A stretch of 64,000 nt of DNA from Bacteroidota bacterium (GCA_023417935.1 JAEZDY010000024.1:372001-436000), one strand, 5' to 3'. Positions 53,675 through 63,621 are shown, counted from the stretch's first letter. Numbers and translations are program-made. Notes: generated by a model not told the origin, from the sequence alone.

Positions 53675-56134
53675 TTAGCTTACGGTGGCTTTTTTCTTAG
53701 CTTTCTTCTTTTGTTTTCCGGCTACTTCCTGATCATCATCGGTATAATATCCATACCCTGAGCCATACCCGTAACCATATCCATAACCATGCCCATAACC
53801 ATATCCGTAGCCATAACTGTTGTTATCAACTTTCACATCATTAATGAGGATGGAAATATTCTTGAACTCCCTCTTTTGAATATCAGTGATAATTGTTTCA
53901 AAAATTTTCTTGTTGGTGAAATTCTGCCTGGTTACAAATACACTTGCATCGGCGTACTTCATTAATAGGAAAGCATCAGTTACAATACCAACAGGTGGGG
54001 TATCAATGATGATAAAGTCATACTCCTGCTTTAAACGGTTTAATAGTTCATCATTTTTAGGAGAAGCTATTAGTTCAGCAGGGTTTGGCGGTATTGGACC
54101 AGCAGCCATAAAGTCGAGATTCGCAACGGATGTTTTCTGTATGATCTCTGCTAAACTGCTTTTATTGATCAGATATGAGCTAATACCTTCAGTATTTGAA
54201 AGGCTGAAATCCTGGTATATTTTAGGTTTTCTAAGGTCATACCCCATAATCAGGGTCTTTTTGCCATATAAGGCAAAGATGGACGCCACATTCATTGCAG
54301 TGAAGGTTTTACCTTCGTTTACCATAGTAGAGGTGATGAGAATAACCTGTTTATCAATGTTCTTAGTGAAGAACTGCAAATTTGTACGTATAAGTCTGAA
54401 AGATTCAGCTATTGACGACTTAGGAAACTCAGCAACAACAAGTTTACTGCTTTTACCGCTGTGAATTACATGTCCTAGGATTGGAAGGGAAGTTATTTTT
54501 TCAATATCCTTCTTATCCATGATCTTATCGTTTAAATAATCCTTACCGAGTATGAAACCAATAGGTAGTATAAAGCCAATGAGTAATGCAATTGTGTAGT
54601 TCAATGTCCTCTTTGGCAGTACTGGAGTCATTTCAAGCGGATCAGCAATATCCAGTACTTCATTGTCAGGCATGTTTGAAGCCCTTGTGATCTGTGCATC
54701 TGACCTCTTTTCAAGAAGGAATGTATAAATAGCATCATTAAGTTTGAACTTACGTTCAATACCAAACAGCATTCTTTGAGTTGTTGGCAACTGATTGATT
54801 TTGCCCGACATTGCATTTATCCGTTTGTCGATATCACGAATTGCTATATTAGACGTGTTAATGATATTTTTAATATTTTCAGCTAATGTCCGCTTATTAA
54901 CATTGATACGATCATCAAATGAAGCAATGATCGGGTTTTTTTCCTTTGCCATAAGCCGGGCCTCACCACGCTCAGCATATAAAGTGGTGAGCTCTGTGAT
55001 CAGTCTGGTTAGTACCGGGTCTTCAATGCCCATTGATGAAGGCACAGTAAGGCCCGTAATGTCGTTTCTATTACTATTCAAATAATCACTCAGGTAATTG
55101 TAATACTGATTTTTAACAATAAGCTCAGCTTTCTGCTTCTCAAGGTCCTCCATTCTCTGGAACACTTGTTGCGATTGAAAGTCAAGATCCATAACTTCAT
55201 TGGTGGTACGGAACTGCTGCAAATCACTCTCAGCAATCTTAAGTGAGTCAGTAATACCAAGCAACTGATCATCAATAAAGATGATTGTATTTGTAGCTAT
55301 CTGGTTCTTTCTTTCAAGACTTCTTTGCAAATATTCGGTTGTTAACGCATTAAGAAAATCAGATGCTTTCTGTACGTTATTGCTTTGGAGCGATATCTCG
55401 ACAATTGATGCTTCTCTGTTAATAGGTTCAATTGTGAAAGTACCGAATTCCTTGATGAGGTCTTCTATCTTGTTAAACACAAAAAACATATCACTCTTGA
55501 GGTGCTCATCGCCCAGGAAATTTGGATTCAGGATTATACGAAAGTTATGAAACTCGCCTCTTATCTGATCGCCAAATTTGAATGTTCCCCCAATATTAAG
55601 AGGCTTATTAATTGGAACCTCTTTTCTCTGCCTGGTGTAATAATAAGATGACACTTTTTCACCTTCTGTTGATAATTCAAATTCCTGGTTGCTCTTGATT
55701 TTTATCTTAAATTTTAAGCCTGCAGGCTGAGGATTAAGGGTATCTATTAAAACCGTAAAGGGAGATTCATCATAGAGTTCCCTGACAATAAAATTTTCTT
55801 CCTCAAAGTATGAAATGTCGAAATCAAGGGATCTGATTGCCCGGGTGATCAGTGAGCGTGATTTCAATACCCCGATTTCATTTTCAATGCTTTGTGCATT
55901 TTTGATATTTCCTAAACCTAATAAAGCCTGGGCATCAAAAGCTGACTTCTCATCTTTGATCAGTATAGTAGTGCCAACTTTATATATGGGTTTTGTATAT
56001 TTGTTAAATAAGTAGGCTACGGATAATGCCAGCACTATTGCTATGATGAATAAATACCAGTACCTATAAAACTTGAAAAAGATTTGCTTTAAGTCAATGA
56101 CTTCTTCGTTCAATTCGAAATTATTATTGTCCAC
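53675..56134 (-). CDS. Wzc-like polysaccharide co-polymerase with tyrosine-kinase domain
   Basis: The 819-residue protein has membrane helices near 27-47 and 508-528, bracketing a Wzz domain and long coiled coil (about 50-500). A BY-kinase domain follows: Walker A segment STMVNEGKTFTAMNVAS, Walker A' region LIMGYDLRKP and Walker B FIIIDTPPVG. The C-terminal tail (about 766-795) alternates Tyr and Gly, with 11 tyrosines, and ends in a Lys-rich stretch. In Wzc-type kinases the tyrosine cluster is autophosphorylated to control capsule or exopolysaccharide polymerisation. It is paired with the Wza-like gene 8 bp upstream. Confidence 0.93.
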   Translation of the reverse strand: MDNNNFELNEEVIDLKQIFFKFYRYWYLFIIAIVLALSVAYLFNKYTKPIYKVGTTILIKDEKSAFDAQALLGLGNIKNAQSIENEIGVLKSRSLITRAIRSLDFDISYFEEENFIVRELYDESPFTVLIDTLNPQPAGLKFKIKIKSNQEFELSTEGEKVSSYYYTRQRKEVPINKPLNIGGTFKFGDQIRGEFHNFRIILNPNFLGDEHLKSDMFFVFNKIEDLIKEFGTFTIEPINREASIVEISLQSNNVQKASDFLNALTTEYLQRSLERKNQIATNTIIFIDDQLLGITDSLKIAESDLQQFRTTNEVMDLDFQSQQVFQRMEDLEKQKAELIVKNQYYNYLSDYLNSNRNDITGLTVPSSMGIEDPVLTRLITELTTLYAERGEARLMAKEKNPIIASFDDRINVNKRTLAENIKNIINTSNIAIRDIDKRINAMSGKINQLPTTQRMLFGIERKFKLNDAIYTFLLEKRSDAQITRASNMPDNEVLDIADPLEMTPVLPKRTLNYTIALLIGFILPIGFILGKDYLNDKIMDKKDIEKITSLPILGHVIHSGKSSKLVVAEFPKSSIAESFRLIRTNLQFFTKNIDKQVILITSTMVNEGKTFTAMNVASIFALYGKKTLIMGYDLRKPKIYQDFSLSNTEGISSYLINKSSLAEIIQKTSVANLDFMAAGPIPPNPAELIASPKNDELLNRLKQEYDFIIIDTPPVGIVTDAFLLMKYADASVFVTRQNFTNKKIFETIITDIQKREFKNISILINDVKVDNNSYGYGYGYGHGYGYGYGYGSGYGYYTDDDQEVAGKQKKKAKKKATVS

Positions 56135-56142
56135 AGATCAGC

Positions 56143-56931
56143 TTATTTAAAAAAGTTCAGAATTAAAAGTGTTGTTGTGATAGTTGATAATACAATAGAA
56201 TATGGGAATGCTGTAAAAGCAAATGTCTTGCTTTTCAGTGGCTCCACATATACTACATCATCAGGTTGCAGATAGTAACCTGGCAACTCTAGTAAAGTGT
56301 CATTTAGCAGATTTACCTTCAATATTTCTATACCACCTGTTTTTGTCTTTCTAATAATCTTTACATCAGCACGATTGCCATATGCTGTAAGATCGCCTCC
56401 AAGGCTTAATGCCTGGAAAATATTTAGCCTATCCTGATATACAGTGAATGTTCCCGGTCGTGTAACCTCTCCCAAGACACTAACTTTAAAATTCACCAGT
56501 TTAACAGTAATAGTGGTCATCTGATAGAAGTCATCCATGATCTTTTGAAGCTGATCACGCACCTGATTTACCGATAAGCCAATAACAGGTACTTTTCCAA
56601 TAACGGGGAACCTTATAAAACCTGAATCGTTTACCTGATAACTTTTAAGGTATATCCCCATTTCACTCTGCATTTGGTATTCAGTCCTTTCACTTCCATC
56701 AAATGAAGTCATATTTTTTGGGTCAAGACTGGTAACATTGATATAAAGGAAATCGCCGGGTTGCAGCTTGTATGTTGATAGATCGTTTTCGTATGTCGCA
56801 TTTCCAGCGGAATAGGTACTTTTATTCTGCAAATAGATAGTCTTTTTAGTTGAAATGCAAGAGCTAAGCGTAATAGCTGCAAAAAGTACTAAGAGTAGCA
56901 GTGGTGAAATAGTGTTACATGGTTTTTTCAT
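56143..56931 (-). CDS. Wza-like polysaccharide export lipoprotein
   Basis: The 262-residue protein has a lipobox LSSC (Cys25), a Poly_export domain (YKLQPGDFLYINVTSLDP, about 55-72) and SLBB-like segments (VSVLGEVTRPGTFTVYQDRLN). A C-terminal hydrophobic helix (about 240-258) is a common Bacteroidota feature. It would form the outer-membrane exit of a polysaccharide with the Wzc-like kinase. A possible -7 box (TACTTTTG, minus strand, 57033-57040) lies about 100 nt upstream. Confidence 0.93.
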   Translation of the reverse strand: MKKPCNTISPLLLLVLFAAITLSSCISTKKTIYLQNKSTYSAGNATYENDLSTYKLQPGDFLYINVTSLDPKNMTSFDGSERTEYQMQSEMGIYLKSYQVNDSGFIRFPVIGKVPVIGLSVNQVRDQLQKIMDDFYQMTTITVKLVNFKVSVLGEVTRPGTFTVYQDRLNIFQALSLGGDLTAYGNRADVKIIRKTKTGGIEILKVNLLNDTLLELPGYYLQPDDVVYVEPLKSKTFAFTAFPYSIVLSTITTTLLILNFFK

Positions 56932-57087
56932 TCGAATGCATTTTTCTTTAATAAAGCAAAATAATAATGAAGGGAATTACTCAATTGCTAGCCGGCCAAT
57001 TAATTACCTCAAGCGTTACTTTTATGGGTTAGCAAAAGTATTCATTTTTGCTTATATAAAATGAGCTTTGAGCACCTCTCTTTAAAA

Positions 57088-58401
57088 TTAATTCACGACT
57101 CTTGCTCGTAAGGTGGCTGTAGTGCATGAAATTACTTCTACATGCACGTAATCGCCTTGTTTATGATGGTCGGCAGGAAATACTATTACTTTATTCTGAC
57201 TGTTTCTGCCTGACATTTCATCCTTTGATTTCTTTGAAACATTTTCAACTAGTACTTCAAATGTTTTTCCTATGTCCTTCAGGTTGCTCTGGTATGAGAG
57301 TTCCTGCTGCAAATCAATTATTTCCTGCAAACGGCGGCCTTTAATTTCCTCATCAATGTCATCCTTGTATTTTTTAGCAGCCAATGTGTTAGGTCGTTCT
57401 GAATACTTGAACATAAAGGCATAATCAAACCCTACCGTTTTCATCAGTTCCATGGTTGCAATATGGTCTTCTTCACTTTCTGAGCTGAAACCTGCAATGA
57501 TATCAGTTGAAAGCGCGCAATCAGGTATTACCTTTTTAATTGTGTTTATTTTTTCAAGATACCACTCACGGGTATATTTTCGGTTCATAAGCTTAAGCAT
57601 ACGGTCACTTCCTGATTGAACCGGCAGATGGATGCTTTTACAGATATTGTTATGCTGAGCAATGGTTTCAATTAAATCATTGGAGATATCTTTAGGGTGT
57701 GAAGTTGCAAACCTAACTCTAAGTAGAGGATTTACCAATGCAACCTTTTCAAGCAGCTGAGCGAAGCTGGTGCCATCTTCACTGCTATAGGAGTTAACAT
57801 TTTGCCCAAGAAGAGTTACTTCTCGAACACCTTCGTTAAAAAGTCGTTGTGCTTCTTCCACAATAGTTTGAGGGGTGCGGCTTCGCTCCTTGCCTCTGGT
57901 GAATGGTACTACGCAGTATGAACAGAAGTTTTCACATCCACGCATAATGGAAATGAAGGACGATACACCTTTAGTATGTATTGGACTGATATCAGCATAG
58001 GTTTCATCCATTGAGAGGATCACATTCACTGCTTTCTGGCCGGTTTCTGCAATATTAAGTAATCGTGGCAGATCACGATAGGAATCAGGGCCAACTATCA
58101 TATCAACTAGTTGCTCTTGCTCTAGCAGCTCTTCTTTAAGCCGTTCAGCCATACATCCAAGCAAACCGATCTTTAATGCCGGTTTAAGCTTCTTATATCT
58201 TTTGAATTCTCTGAGCCTTGCTCTGATGCGTTGTTCAGCATGCTCTCTAATTGAACAGGTGTTCACAAATATCAAATCAGCATCCCCAATATTCTCGGTA
58301 ATCTCAAATTCATGATCAGTCATGATGGATCCTACAATCTGACTATCAGAAAAATTCATCTGACATCCATAGGTCTCCATATATAGTTTTCGTTTCTCCA
58401 C
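57088..58401 (-). CDS. miaB: tRNA-2-methylthio-N6-dimethylallyladenosine synthase
   Basis: The 437-residue protein has the UPF0004 N-terminal domain (YMETYGCQMNFSDSQIVGSIM, with Cys ligands also in VNTCSIREHA and LLGCMAE). The radical-SAM motif is CENFCSYCVVPFTRGKE, and a TRAM domain follows at about 375-435. It adds a methylthio group to i6A37 of tRNAs. It diverges from topA across a 209-bp gap. Confidence 0.96.
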   Translation of the reverse strand: MEKRKLYMETYGCQMNFSDSQIVGSIMTDHEFEITENIGDADLIFVNTCSIREHAEQRIRARLREFKRYKKLKPALKIGLLGCMAERLKEELLEQEQLVDMIVGPDSYRDLPRLLNIAETGQKAVNVILSMDETYADISPIHTKGVSSFISIMRGCENFCSYCVVPFTRGKERSRTPQTIVEEAQRLFNEGVREVTLLGQNVNSYSSEDGTSFAQLLEKVALVNPLLRVRFATSHPKDISNDLIETIAQHNNICKSIHLPVQSGSDRMLKLMNRKYTREWYLEKINTIKKVIPDCALSTDIIAGFSSESEEDHIATMELMKTVGFDYAFMFKYSERPNTLAAKKYKDDIDEEIKGRRLQEIIDLQQELSYQSNLKDIGKTFEVLVENVSKKSKDEMSGRNSQNKVIVFPADHHKQGDYVHVEVISCTTATLRARVVN

Positions 58402-58610
58402 TTGATTGATTAACTTTAATTCATATTTGAATGACTATTATGGCAAGTAGTCAAAAATGACAGCTTGCAAAAATAAGTATTTTTGAACCGCCTCATTATT
58501 AATTTGTTGTAAATAAAAATCACAAGTTTGCAAAACCATTCCATTTTTAATGCTTTACTTTGTGCCCGTTTTCAGAAATAAAACCGACGGCTAATTCCTT
58601 AAATCATTTT

Positions 58611-60995
58611 ATGTCAAAAAATCTGGTTATCGTAGAATCCCCTGCAAAAGCAAAGACTATAGAAGGTTTTCTGGGCAAAGACTATACTGTTAAATCAAGC
58701 TTTGGTCACATCCGTGACTTATCAAAAAAGCAATTGGGTGTTGATATAGATCATGATTTTGAGCCTAACTACGAAATTTCACCTGATAAGCAGAAGTTAA
58801 TTAAGGAACTTAAGAAACTGGCTAATGAAGCTGATATCGTGTGGCTTGCATCCGATGAAGACCGCGAAGGAGAAGCTATTTCCTGGCATCTGAAAGAAGC
58901 TCTCTCACTTGATGAAAAGAAAACAAAGCGCATTGTATTCCATGAAATTACTAAAAGTGCCATAACCCATGCTATTAACAACCCGCGCGGTATTGATAAG
59001 AATTTAGTAGATGCTCAACAGGCCCGACGAGTACTTGACCGTTTGGTTGGTTTTGAGATTTCACCTGTTCTTTGGCGCAAAGTAAAACCTGCCCTTTCAG
59101 CCGGTCGCGTACAATCAGTTGCAGTTCGATTGATAGTGGAGCGCGAAGATGAGATCAAGGCTTTCAACTCATCTTTCAATTACAGGGTGACTGCTACTTT
59201 CATTCTTCAGGAGAGTGGTGGAAAAAATTCGATAGCTGCTGAATTATCAAAACGCTTTAGTTCTGTTGAAGATGCTCAGAGTTTTATGGAAAGGTGTATT
59301 GGAGCACGGTATAATGTTAGTGACGTTGAAACAAAACCTGCTAAGAAATCACCTGCCCCACCGTTCACCACTTCAACTCTGCAGCAAGAAGCCAGCAGAA
59401 AACTTGGTATGTCAGTCGCACGCACTATGCTTGTAGCTCAAAAGCTTTATGAAAGCGGTAAGATAACCTACATGCGTACTGACTCAGTCAATCTGTCAAA
59501 TACGGCTATTGACATGGCTAAAAAAGAAATCTCAGGCTTTTTTGGTGATAAATACGTTAAGGTTCGAAATTACACTACAAAATCAAAAGGTGCGCAGGAA
59601 GCCCATGAAGCAATACGCCCAACTGATCTGCATAAGCAAAAGGTTAGTGGTGATTCTTCAGAACAGCGTTTGTATGATTTGATCTGGAAGAGAACAATAG
59701 CCTCACAAATGGCTGATGCGGAACTTGAACGTACTACTGTAAACATTAATATTACCAATAATTCAAAGGTTTTAGATGAAAGGTTTGTAGCAAAAGGTGA
59801 AGTTATTAAGTTTGACGGCTTTTTGAAAGTTTACCTTGAGTCAACTGACGATGAAGCATTAGATGAAGAAGAAGGTTTATTACCTCCAATTAAAACGGGT
59901 GATGAACTTGATCTTAAAGAGATGCTTGCTACTCAGAAGTTCACCCAACAACCTCCGCGCTATACAGAAGCAAGTCTGGTTAAGAAACTTGAAGAATTAG
60001 GTATTGGACGTCCATCTACTTATTCACCTACCATTTCAACTATTCAGAAGAGAGAGTACGTTGTTAAGGAAGACAGGCCCGGTACTAAAAGGGAGTTTGA
60101 TCTTATCACCCTGAAGAATGATAAGATAACCCGTGAAAGAAAATCAGAAAATACCGGTGCTGAAAAAGCTAAGCTTTTCCCTACTGAAATTGGCACTTTG
60201 GTTACTACCTTTTTGATGCAGTACTTTGAGAACATCCTCGACTACAACTTTACAGCCAATGTAGAGAAGGAGTTTGATGATATCGCGCAAGGCTTAAAAG
60301 TATGGAACCAAATGATCAAGGAGTTCTATAAGCCTTTCTCATTGCAGGTTAAGCAAACAATGGATACTTCAGAGAAAGTTAAGGCAGAAAGACTTCTGGG
60401 TATTGACCCTGAAAGTGGAAAGAATGTGTACGTGAGAATCGGGCGCTTTGGTCCAATGGTTCAGATTGGTGAGGCTGAGAATGAAGAAAAGCCACGGTTT
60501 GCAGGTCTAAAGAAAGGCCAAACCATGGAATCCGTGGATTTGGAAGAAGCACTTAAGCTCTTTGATTTCCCAAAACCACTGGGCATGTATGAAGATGCGG
60601 AAATGACGGTTGCCATTGGTCGTTTTGGTCCTTACGTGAAACATAAATCAGCTTTCTACTCATTGGCAAAAACTGATGACCCATCATCCATTGATGCTGA
60701 ACGTGCTATCCAGATCATTGAGGATAAACGTAAAAAGGAAAGTGAACGCCTCATCAAGCAATTCCCAGAGGATGAAACTATTCAGTTATTGAATGGTCGC
60801 TACGGACCTTACATTGCTCAAGGCAAAAACAACTACAGGATTCCTAAAAGCACAGATCCGAAATCACTTACATTTGAGCAAGTGCAGGCTATAATTGGTT
60901 CTTCGGGCGATGCACCTAAGAAAACTACAAAATCAAAGGCTGCTTCTCCGGCAAAGAAAACTAAAGCCACTACAACCAAAAAGGCGAAGAAGTAA
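58611..60995 (+). CDS. topA: DNA topoisomerase I
   Basis: The start at 58611 (MSKNLVIVESPAKAKTIEGF) gives 794 residues; an ATG 51 nt upstream is not conserved. Toprim motifs are VIVESPAKA and ASDEDREGEAISWHL; the nucleophile is Tyr287 in KITYMRTDSVNLS. The C-terminus has no zinc ribbons but three GRFGP/GRYGP repeats (about 625-770), then a Lys/Ala-rich tail. This is the usual Bacteroidota form. It relaxes negative supercoils. A TTACTTTG upstream (58555-58562) only partly fits the -7 consensus. Confidence 0.96.
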   Translation: MSKNLVIVESPAKAKTIEGFLGKDYTVKSSFGHIRDLSKKQLGVDIDHDFEPNYEISPDKQKLIKELKKLANEADIVWLASDEDREGEAISWHLKEALSLDEKKTKRIVFHEITKSAITHAINNPRGIDKNLVDAQQARRVLDRLVGFEISPVLWRKVKPALSAGRVQSVAVRLIVEREDEIKAFNSSFNYRVTATFILQESGGKNSIAAELSKRFSSVEDAQSFMERCIGARYNVSDVETKPAKKSPAPPFTTSTLQQEASRKLGMSVARTMLVAQKLYESGKITYMRTDSVNLSNTAIDMAKKEISGFFGDKYVKVRNYTTKSKGAQEAHEAIRPTDLHKQKVSGDSSEQRLYDLIWKRTIASQMADAELERTTVNINITNNSKVLDERFVAKGEVIKFDGFLKVYLESTDDEALDEEEGLLPPIKTGDELDLKEMLATQKFTQQPPRYTEASLVKKLEELGIGRPSTYSPTISTIQKREYVVKEDRPGTKREFDLITLKNDKITRERKSENTGAEKAKLFPTEIGTLVTTFLMQYFENILDYNFTANVEKEFDDIAQGLKVWNQMIKEFYKPFSLQVKQTMDTSEKVKAERLLGIDPESGKNVYVRIGRFGPMVQIGEAENEEKPRFAGLKKGQTMESVDLEEALKLFDFPKPLGMYEDAEMTVAIGRFGPYVKHKSAFYSLAKTDDPSSIDAERAIQIIEDKRKKESERLIKQFPEDETIQLLNGRYGPYIAQGKNNYRIPKSTDPKSLTFEQVQAIIGSSGDAPKKTTKSKAASPAKKTKATTTKKAKK

Positions 60996-61063
60996 GCCTG
61001 ATTTATCAGCAGATATTCCAAACTTCATAAAAATTCCGTACGTTTGAACTTTCAATCATACGG

Positions 61064-62239
61064 ATGGACCTTTCTATATACTTTGAACCTGTACCGGTTA
61101 GTGTGACCAACCTTATCACTCCCGGTAAAACCTGCTTAGGTGATGTAATGAGAATCTACCGGCTTGAAGGCCAGTTTCCTCAAACTTCCGATTACGATAT
61201 AGCTCTTATTGGGGTTCCTGATGACAGGGGAGCAATTAATAACGAAGGCTGTAATGATGCACCTGACGAAGTACGCAAGTATCTTTATGAATTATATCAG
61301 GGCGCATGGAAATCAAAAATAGCTGATCTTGGAAATCTGAAGCCTGGTCATTCAGCTACCGATACTATGTTTGCCCTTGCAGAGGTGATGGCACTTCTTA
61401 TTGGTAATAAGATCTTGCCGGTGATAATCGGAGGCAGCCAGAGTCTTACTTATGCCATGTATAAGGCCTATGAGCAATTAGAAAAGATCATCAACGTAGT
61501 GGTTATTGATCCGAGGTTCGACCTTAAAAGTGAAGAAACTACCGACTTGCATTCAAGAAATTACCTCAGTCAGATCATCCTGTTAAAGCCAAACTACCTC
61601 TTTAACTATACAAATATCGGATATCAAACATATTTTGTAGACCAGTCAGAAATAGACCTTATGTCGAAGCTTCTATTCGATAGTTACCGGTTAGGACAAA
61701 TAAATAGTGACTTTAAAGAAATAGAGCCTCTTGTGCGCAATGCTGACATGATATCCGTTGACATGGGAGCTATTAAGTCATCCGAAGCACCCGGTAATGG
61801 CAATGCTTCACCCAATGGTTTCACAGGTGAGCAGGCCTGTCAGGCAGTAAGATATGCTGCAATGGGTGAAAAGCTTTCATCAATAGGCTTTTTTGAATTA
61901 AACCCTTCTTATGATAGGAATGGAACAACTGCTTATCTTCTTGCGGAGATGATCTGGTATGTTTTCGAAGGGTTTAACCAGCGAAAGAAAGACTTCCCCG
62001 CGCCTAACAGTGATGAGTTCATCAAATACACAGTACCTACTGCTGATTTTAAAGATGGTATTGTTTTCTTTAAAAGTCGCAAAACTGATCGTTGGTGGAT
62101 GGAAGTCATCTGCGGAGATGATAATCAAATAAAGTTTGCAAGTCATTACATGGTTCCATGCTCTTACAAGGATTACCTCACAGCGTGCAACAATGAAATC
62201 CCTGACCGTTGGTGGCAGGTTTATCAGAAGTTAATGTAG
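61064..62239 (+). CDS. Arginase/formimidoylglutamase-family protein with degenerate metal site (probable pseudoenzyme)
   Basis: The fold is recognisable as a ureohydrolase: DYDIALIGVPDDRG, a gapped IIGGSQSLTYAMYKAY where GGDH/GGGH is expected, VVVIDPRFDLKS where DAHxD is expected, and SVDMGAIKSSEAPG where SxDxDxxDPxxAPG is expected. Three of the six Mn-ligand positions are changed (His to Gln, His to Arg, Asp to Gly). Hydrolytic activity is therefore unlikely. A C-terminal extension of about 70 residues (SRKTDRWWMEVICGDD ... IPDRWWQVYQKL) is not part of arginase. A role in a complex or scaffold is possible; from memory related genes sit near T9SS/gliding loci in other Bacteroidota, unverified. 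Tandem 33-nt repeats overlap its stop codon. Confidence 0.8.
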   Translation: MDLSIYFEPVPVSVTNLITPGKTCLGDVMRIYRLEGQFPQTSDYDIALIGVPDDRGAINNEGCNDAPDEVRKYLYELYQGAWKSKIADLGNLKPGHSATDTMFALAEVMALLIGNKILPVIIGGSQSLTYAMYKAYEQLEKIINVVVIDPRFDLKSEETTDLHSRNYLSQIILLKPNYLFNYTNIGYQTYFVDQSEIDLMSKLLFDSYRLGQINSDFKEIEPLVRNADMISVDMGAIKSSEAPGNGNASPNGFTGEQACQAVRYAAMGEKLSSIGFFELNPSYDRNGTTAYLLAEMIWYVFEGFNQRKKDFPAPNSDEFIKYTVPTADFKDGIVFFKSRKTDRWWMEVICGDDNQIKFASHYMVPCSYKDYLTACNNEIPDRWWQVYQKLM

Positions 62240-62316
62240 TTATATCAAGTGGTTTACCAGAAGTTACAATGGTGTCATGAAGTGGTTTATCAGAAGTTAA
62301 TGTAGTATTATCAAGT
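62218..62316 (+). repeat. Three tandem 33-nt repeats across the arginase-like stop codon
   Basis: Units at 62218-62250, 62251-62283 and 62284-62316 each begin GGTTTAYCAGAAGTTA and end AAGT. Units 1 and 3 match at 31 of 33 positions; unit 2 matches unit 1 at about 24. The first contains the last seven codons and the TAG of the arginase-like gene; the third ends 9 nt before the next ATG. Confidence 0.95.
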
Positions 62317-62325
62317 TATAACAGT

Positions 62326-63621
62326 ATGATGAAGCAAATTATCTTTTCAATAGTGCTCCTGGCAACACTTGGAGTGTTTGCCTACAGCATGAAGCGATTG
62401 TGGTATAACTTTTCACTTACCCACAAATATCCAATTGGCAATTGGGGTGAGCGCTTTATGATAATGCTCAAAGTGGCCATAGGGCAAACAAAGATTTTCA
62501 GATATCCTATCGCAGGGTTTTTCCATGCGCTTGTATTCTGGGGGTTTATTGTTATTACTCTTGGAAGCATTGAGATGGTAGTTGACGGCCTAATAGGGCG
62601 TGAACGGGTATTTGCACCAACAGGCTGGTTTTATGATTTCGTTACCGCATCGGGTGATATCATGGCTTATGTGATCATCATAAGCATACTGGTTTTTATA
62701 GGAAGACGCCTCTTTATTAGGATCAGAAGGTTTTACGGCATTGAGATGAAGCCCAAATCAAAGATCGATGCACTGATTGCCCTTACAATCATACTCCTGC
62801 TAATGGTTTCACTTGCCGGATTAAACCTGGCGTATTACCAGATGCATACTGCTGATTATGAAGGGGTTTACCCGATAAGCGCATTACTTGCACCTTCACT
62901 ATTGGGGGGATTAAATACTCAGGGGTTGCATATCATTCATGAAATCAGCTGGTGGAGTCATATCCTCCTAATATTCCTTTTTGCAAACATTCTTCCTTAT
63001 TCAAAGCACTTTCATGTATTTACTTCTGTCCCCAATGTATTTCTTACCAGATTGGGACCTTTAGGCTACCTGCAGAATATGCCCGCAATTACTTCTGAAA
63101 TAAAATACATGCTTTACCCTGAAACTGCTGAAGTGCCCGCCGAAGCAGGAACAGTTAGATACGGCGTTAAGGAAAGCACTGATGTAACCTGGAAGAATTA
63201 CCTCGACTCGTTAGCTTGTACTGAATGCGGTCGCTGTACCGATAATTGTCCAGCCAACATCACAGGAAAGAAGCTTTCACCCCGAAAGATATTTGTTGAC
63301 CTGAGGGCACGAATGAAAGAATATGCTGCAGGAACCCGCGAAAAAGGAATGACTTTTGAAGATGGCAAGTCATTCCTGCACACCTATGTTACAGCCGAAG
63401 AGCTATGGGCATGTACAACCTGTAATGCCTGCGCCATGGAATGCCCGGTCAACATTAATCACCCTTCACTTATTCTTGACATGCGCCGCTTCATGGTAAT
63501 GGAGGAAGCAGCCGCACCGGCAGGATTGAACGCCATGTTTGCCAATATAGAGAACAATGGAGCTCCATGGCAATATCCACCTGAAGACAGGTTAAACTGG
63601 CTTAATGATCTCAATAAGTAG
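62326..63621 (+). CDS. Membrane-bound 4Fe-4S protein, heterodisulfide-reductase-related (HdrC/E-like)
   Basis: Residues 1-265 contain about five or six membrane helices with several conserved-looking His (FFHALVFWGF, HIIHEISWWSHILL), as in nitrate-reductase-gamma/HdrE-type cytochrome b subunits. Residues 295-385 hold two 4Fe-4S clusters: CTECGRCTDNCP and CTTCNACAMECPVN. It would pass electrons between the membrane quinone pool and a CCG-domain partner, which is the next gene. The electron donor is unknown; electron-transfer flavoprotein is one possibility. Confidence 0.88.
   Translation: MMKQIIFSIVLLATLGVFAYSMKRLWYNFSLTHKYPIGNWGERFMIMLKVAIGQTKIFRYPIAGFFHALVFWGFIVITLGSIEMVVDGLIGRERVFAPTGWFYDFVTASGDIMAYVIIISILVFIGRRLFIRIRRFYGIEMKPKSKIDALIALTIILLLMVSLAGLNLAYYQMHTADYEGVYPISALLAPSLLGGLNTQGLHIIHEISWWSHILLIFLFANILPYSKHFHVFTSVPNVFLTRLGPLGYLQNMPAITSEIKYMLYPETAEVPAEAGTVRYGVKESTDVTWKNYLDSLACTECGRCTDNCPANITGKKLSPRKIFVDLRARMKEYAAGTREKGMTFEDGKSFLHTYVTAEELWACTTCNACAMECPVNINHPSLILDMRRFMVMEEAAAPAGLNAMFANIENNGAPWQYPPEDRLNWLNDLNK

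Noticed and set aside
62218..62316. CRISPR-like spacing of repeats
   Set aside because: Units are directly tandem with no unique spacers, and there are no cas genes.
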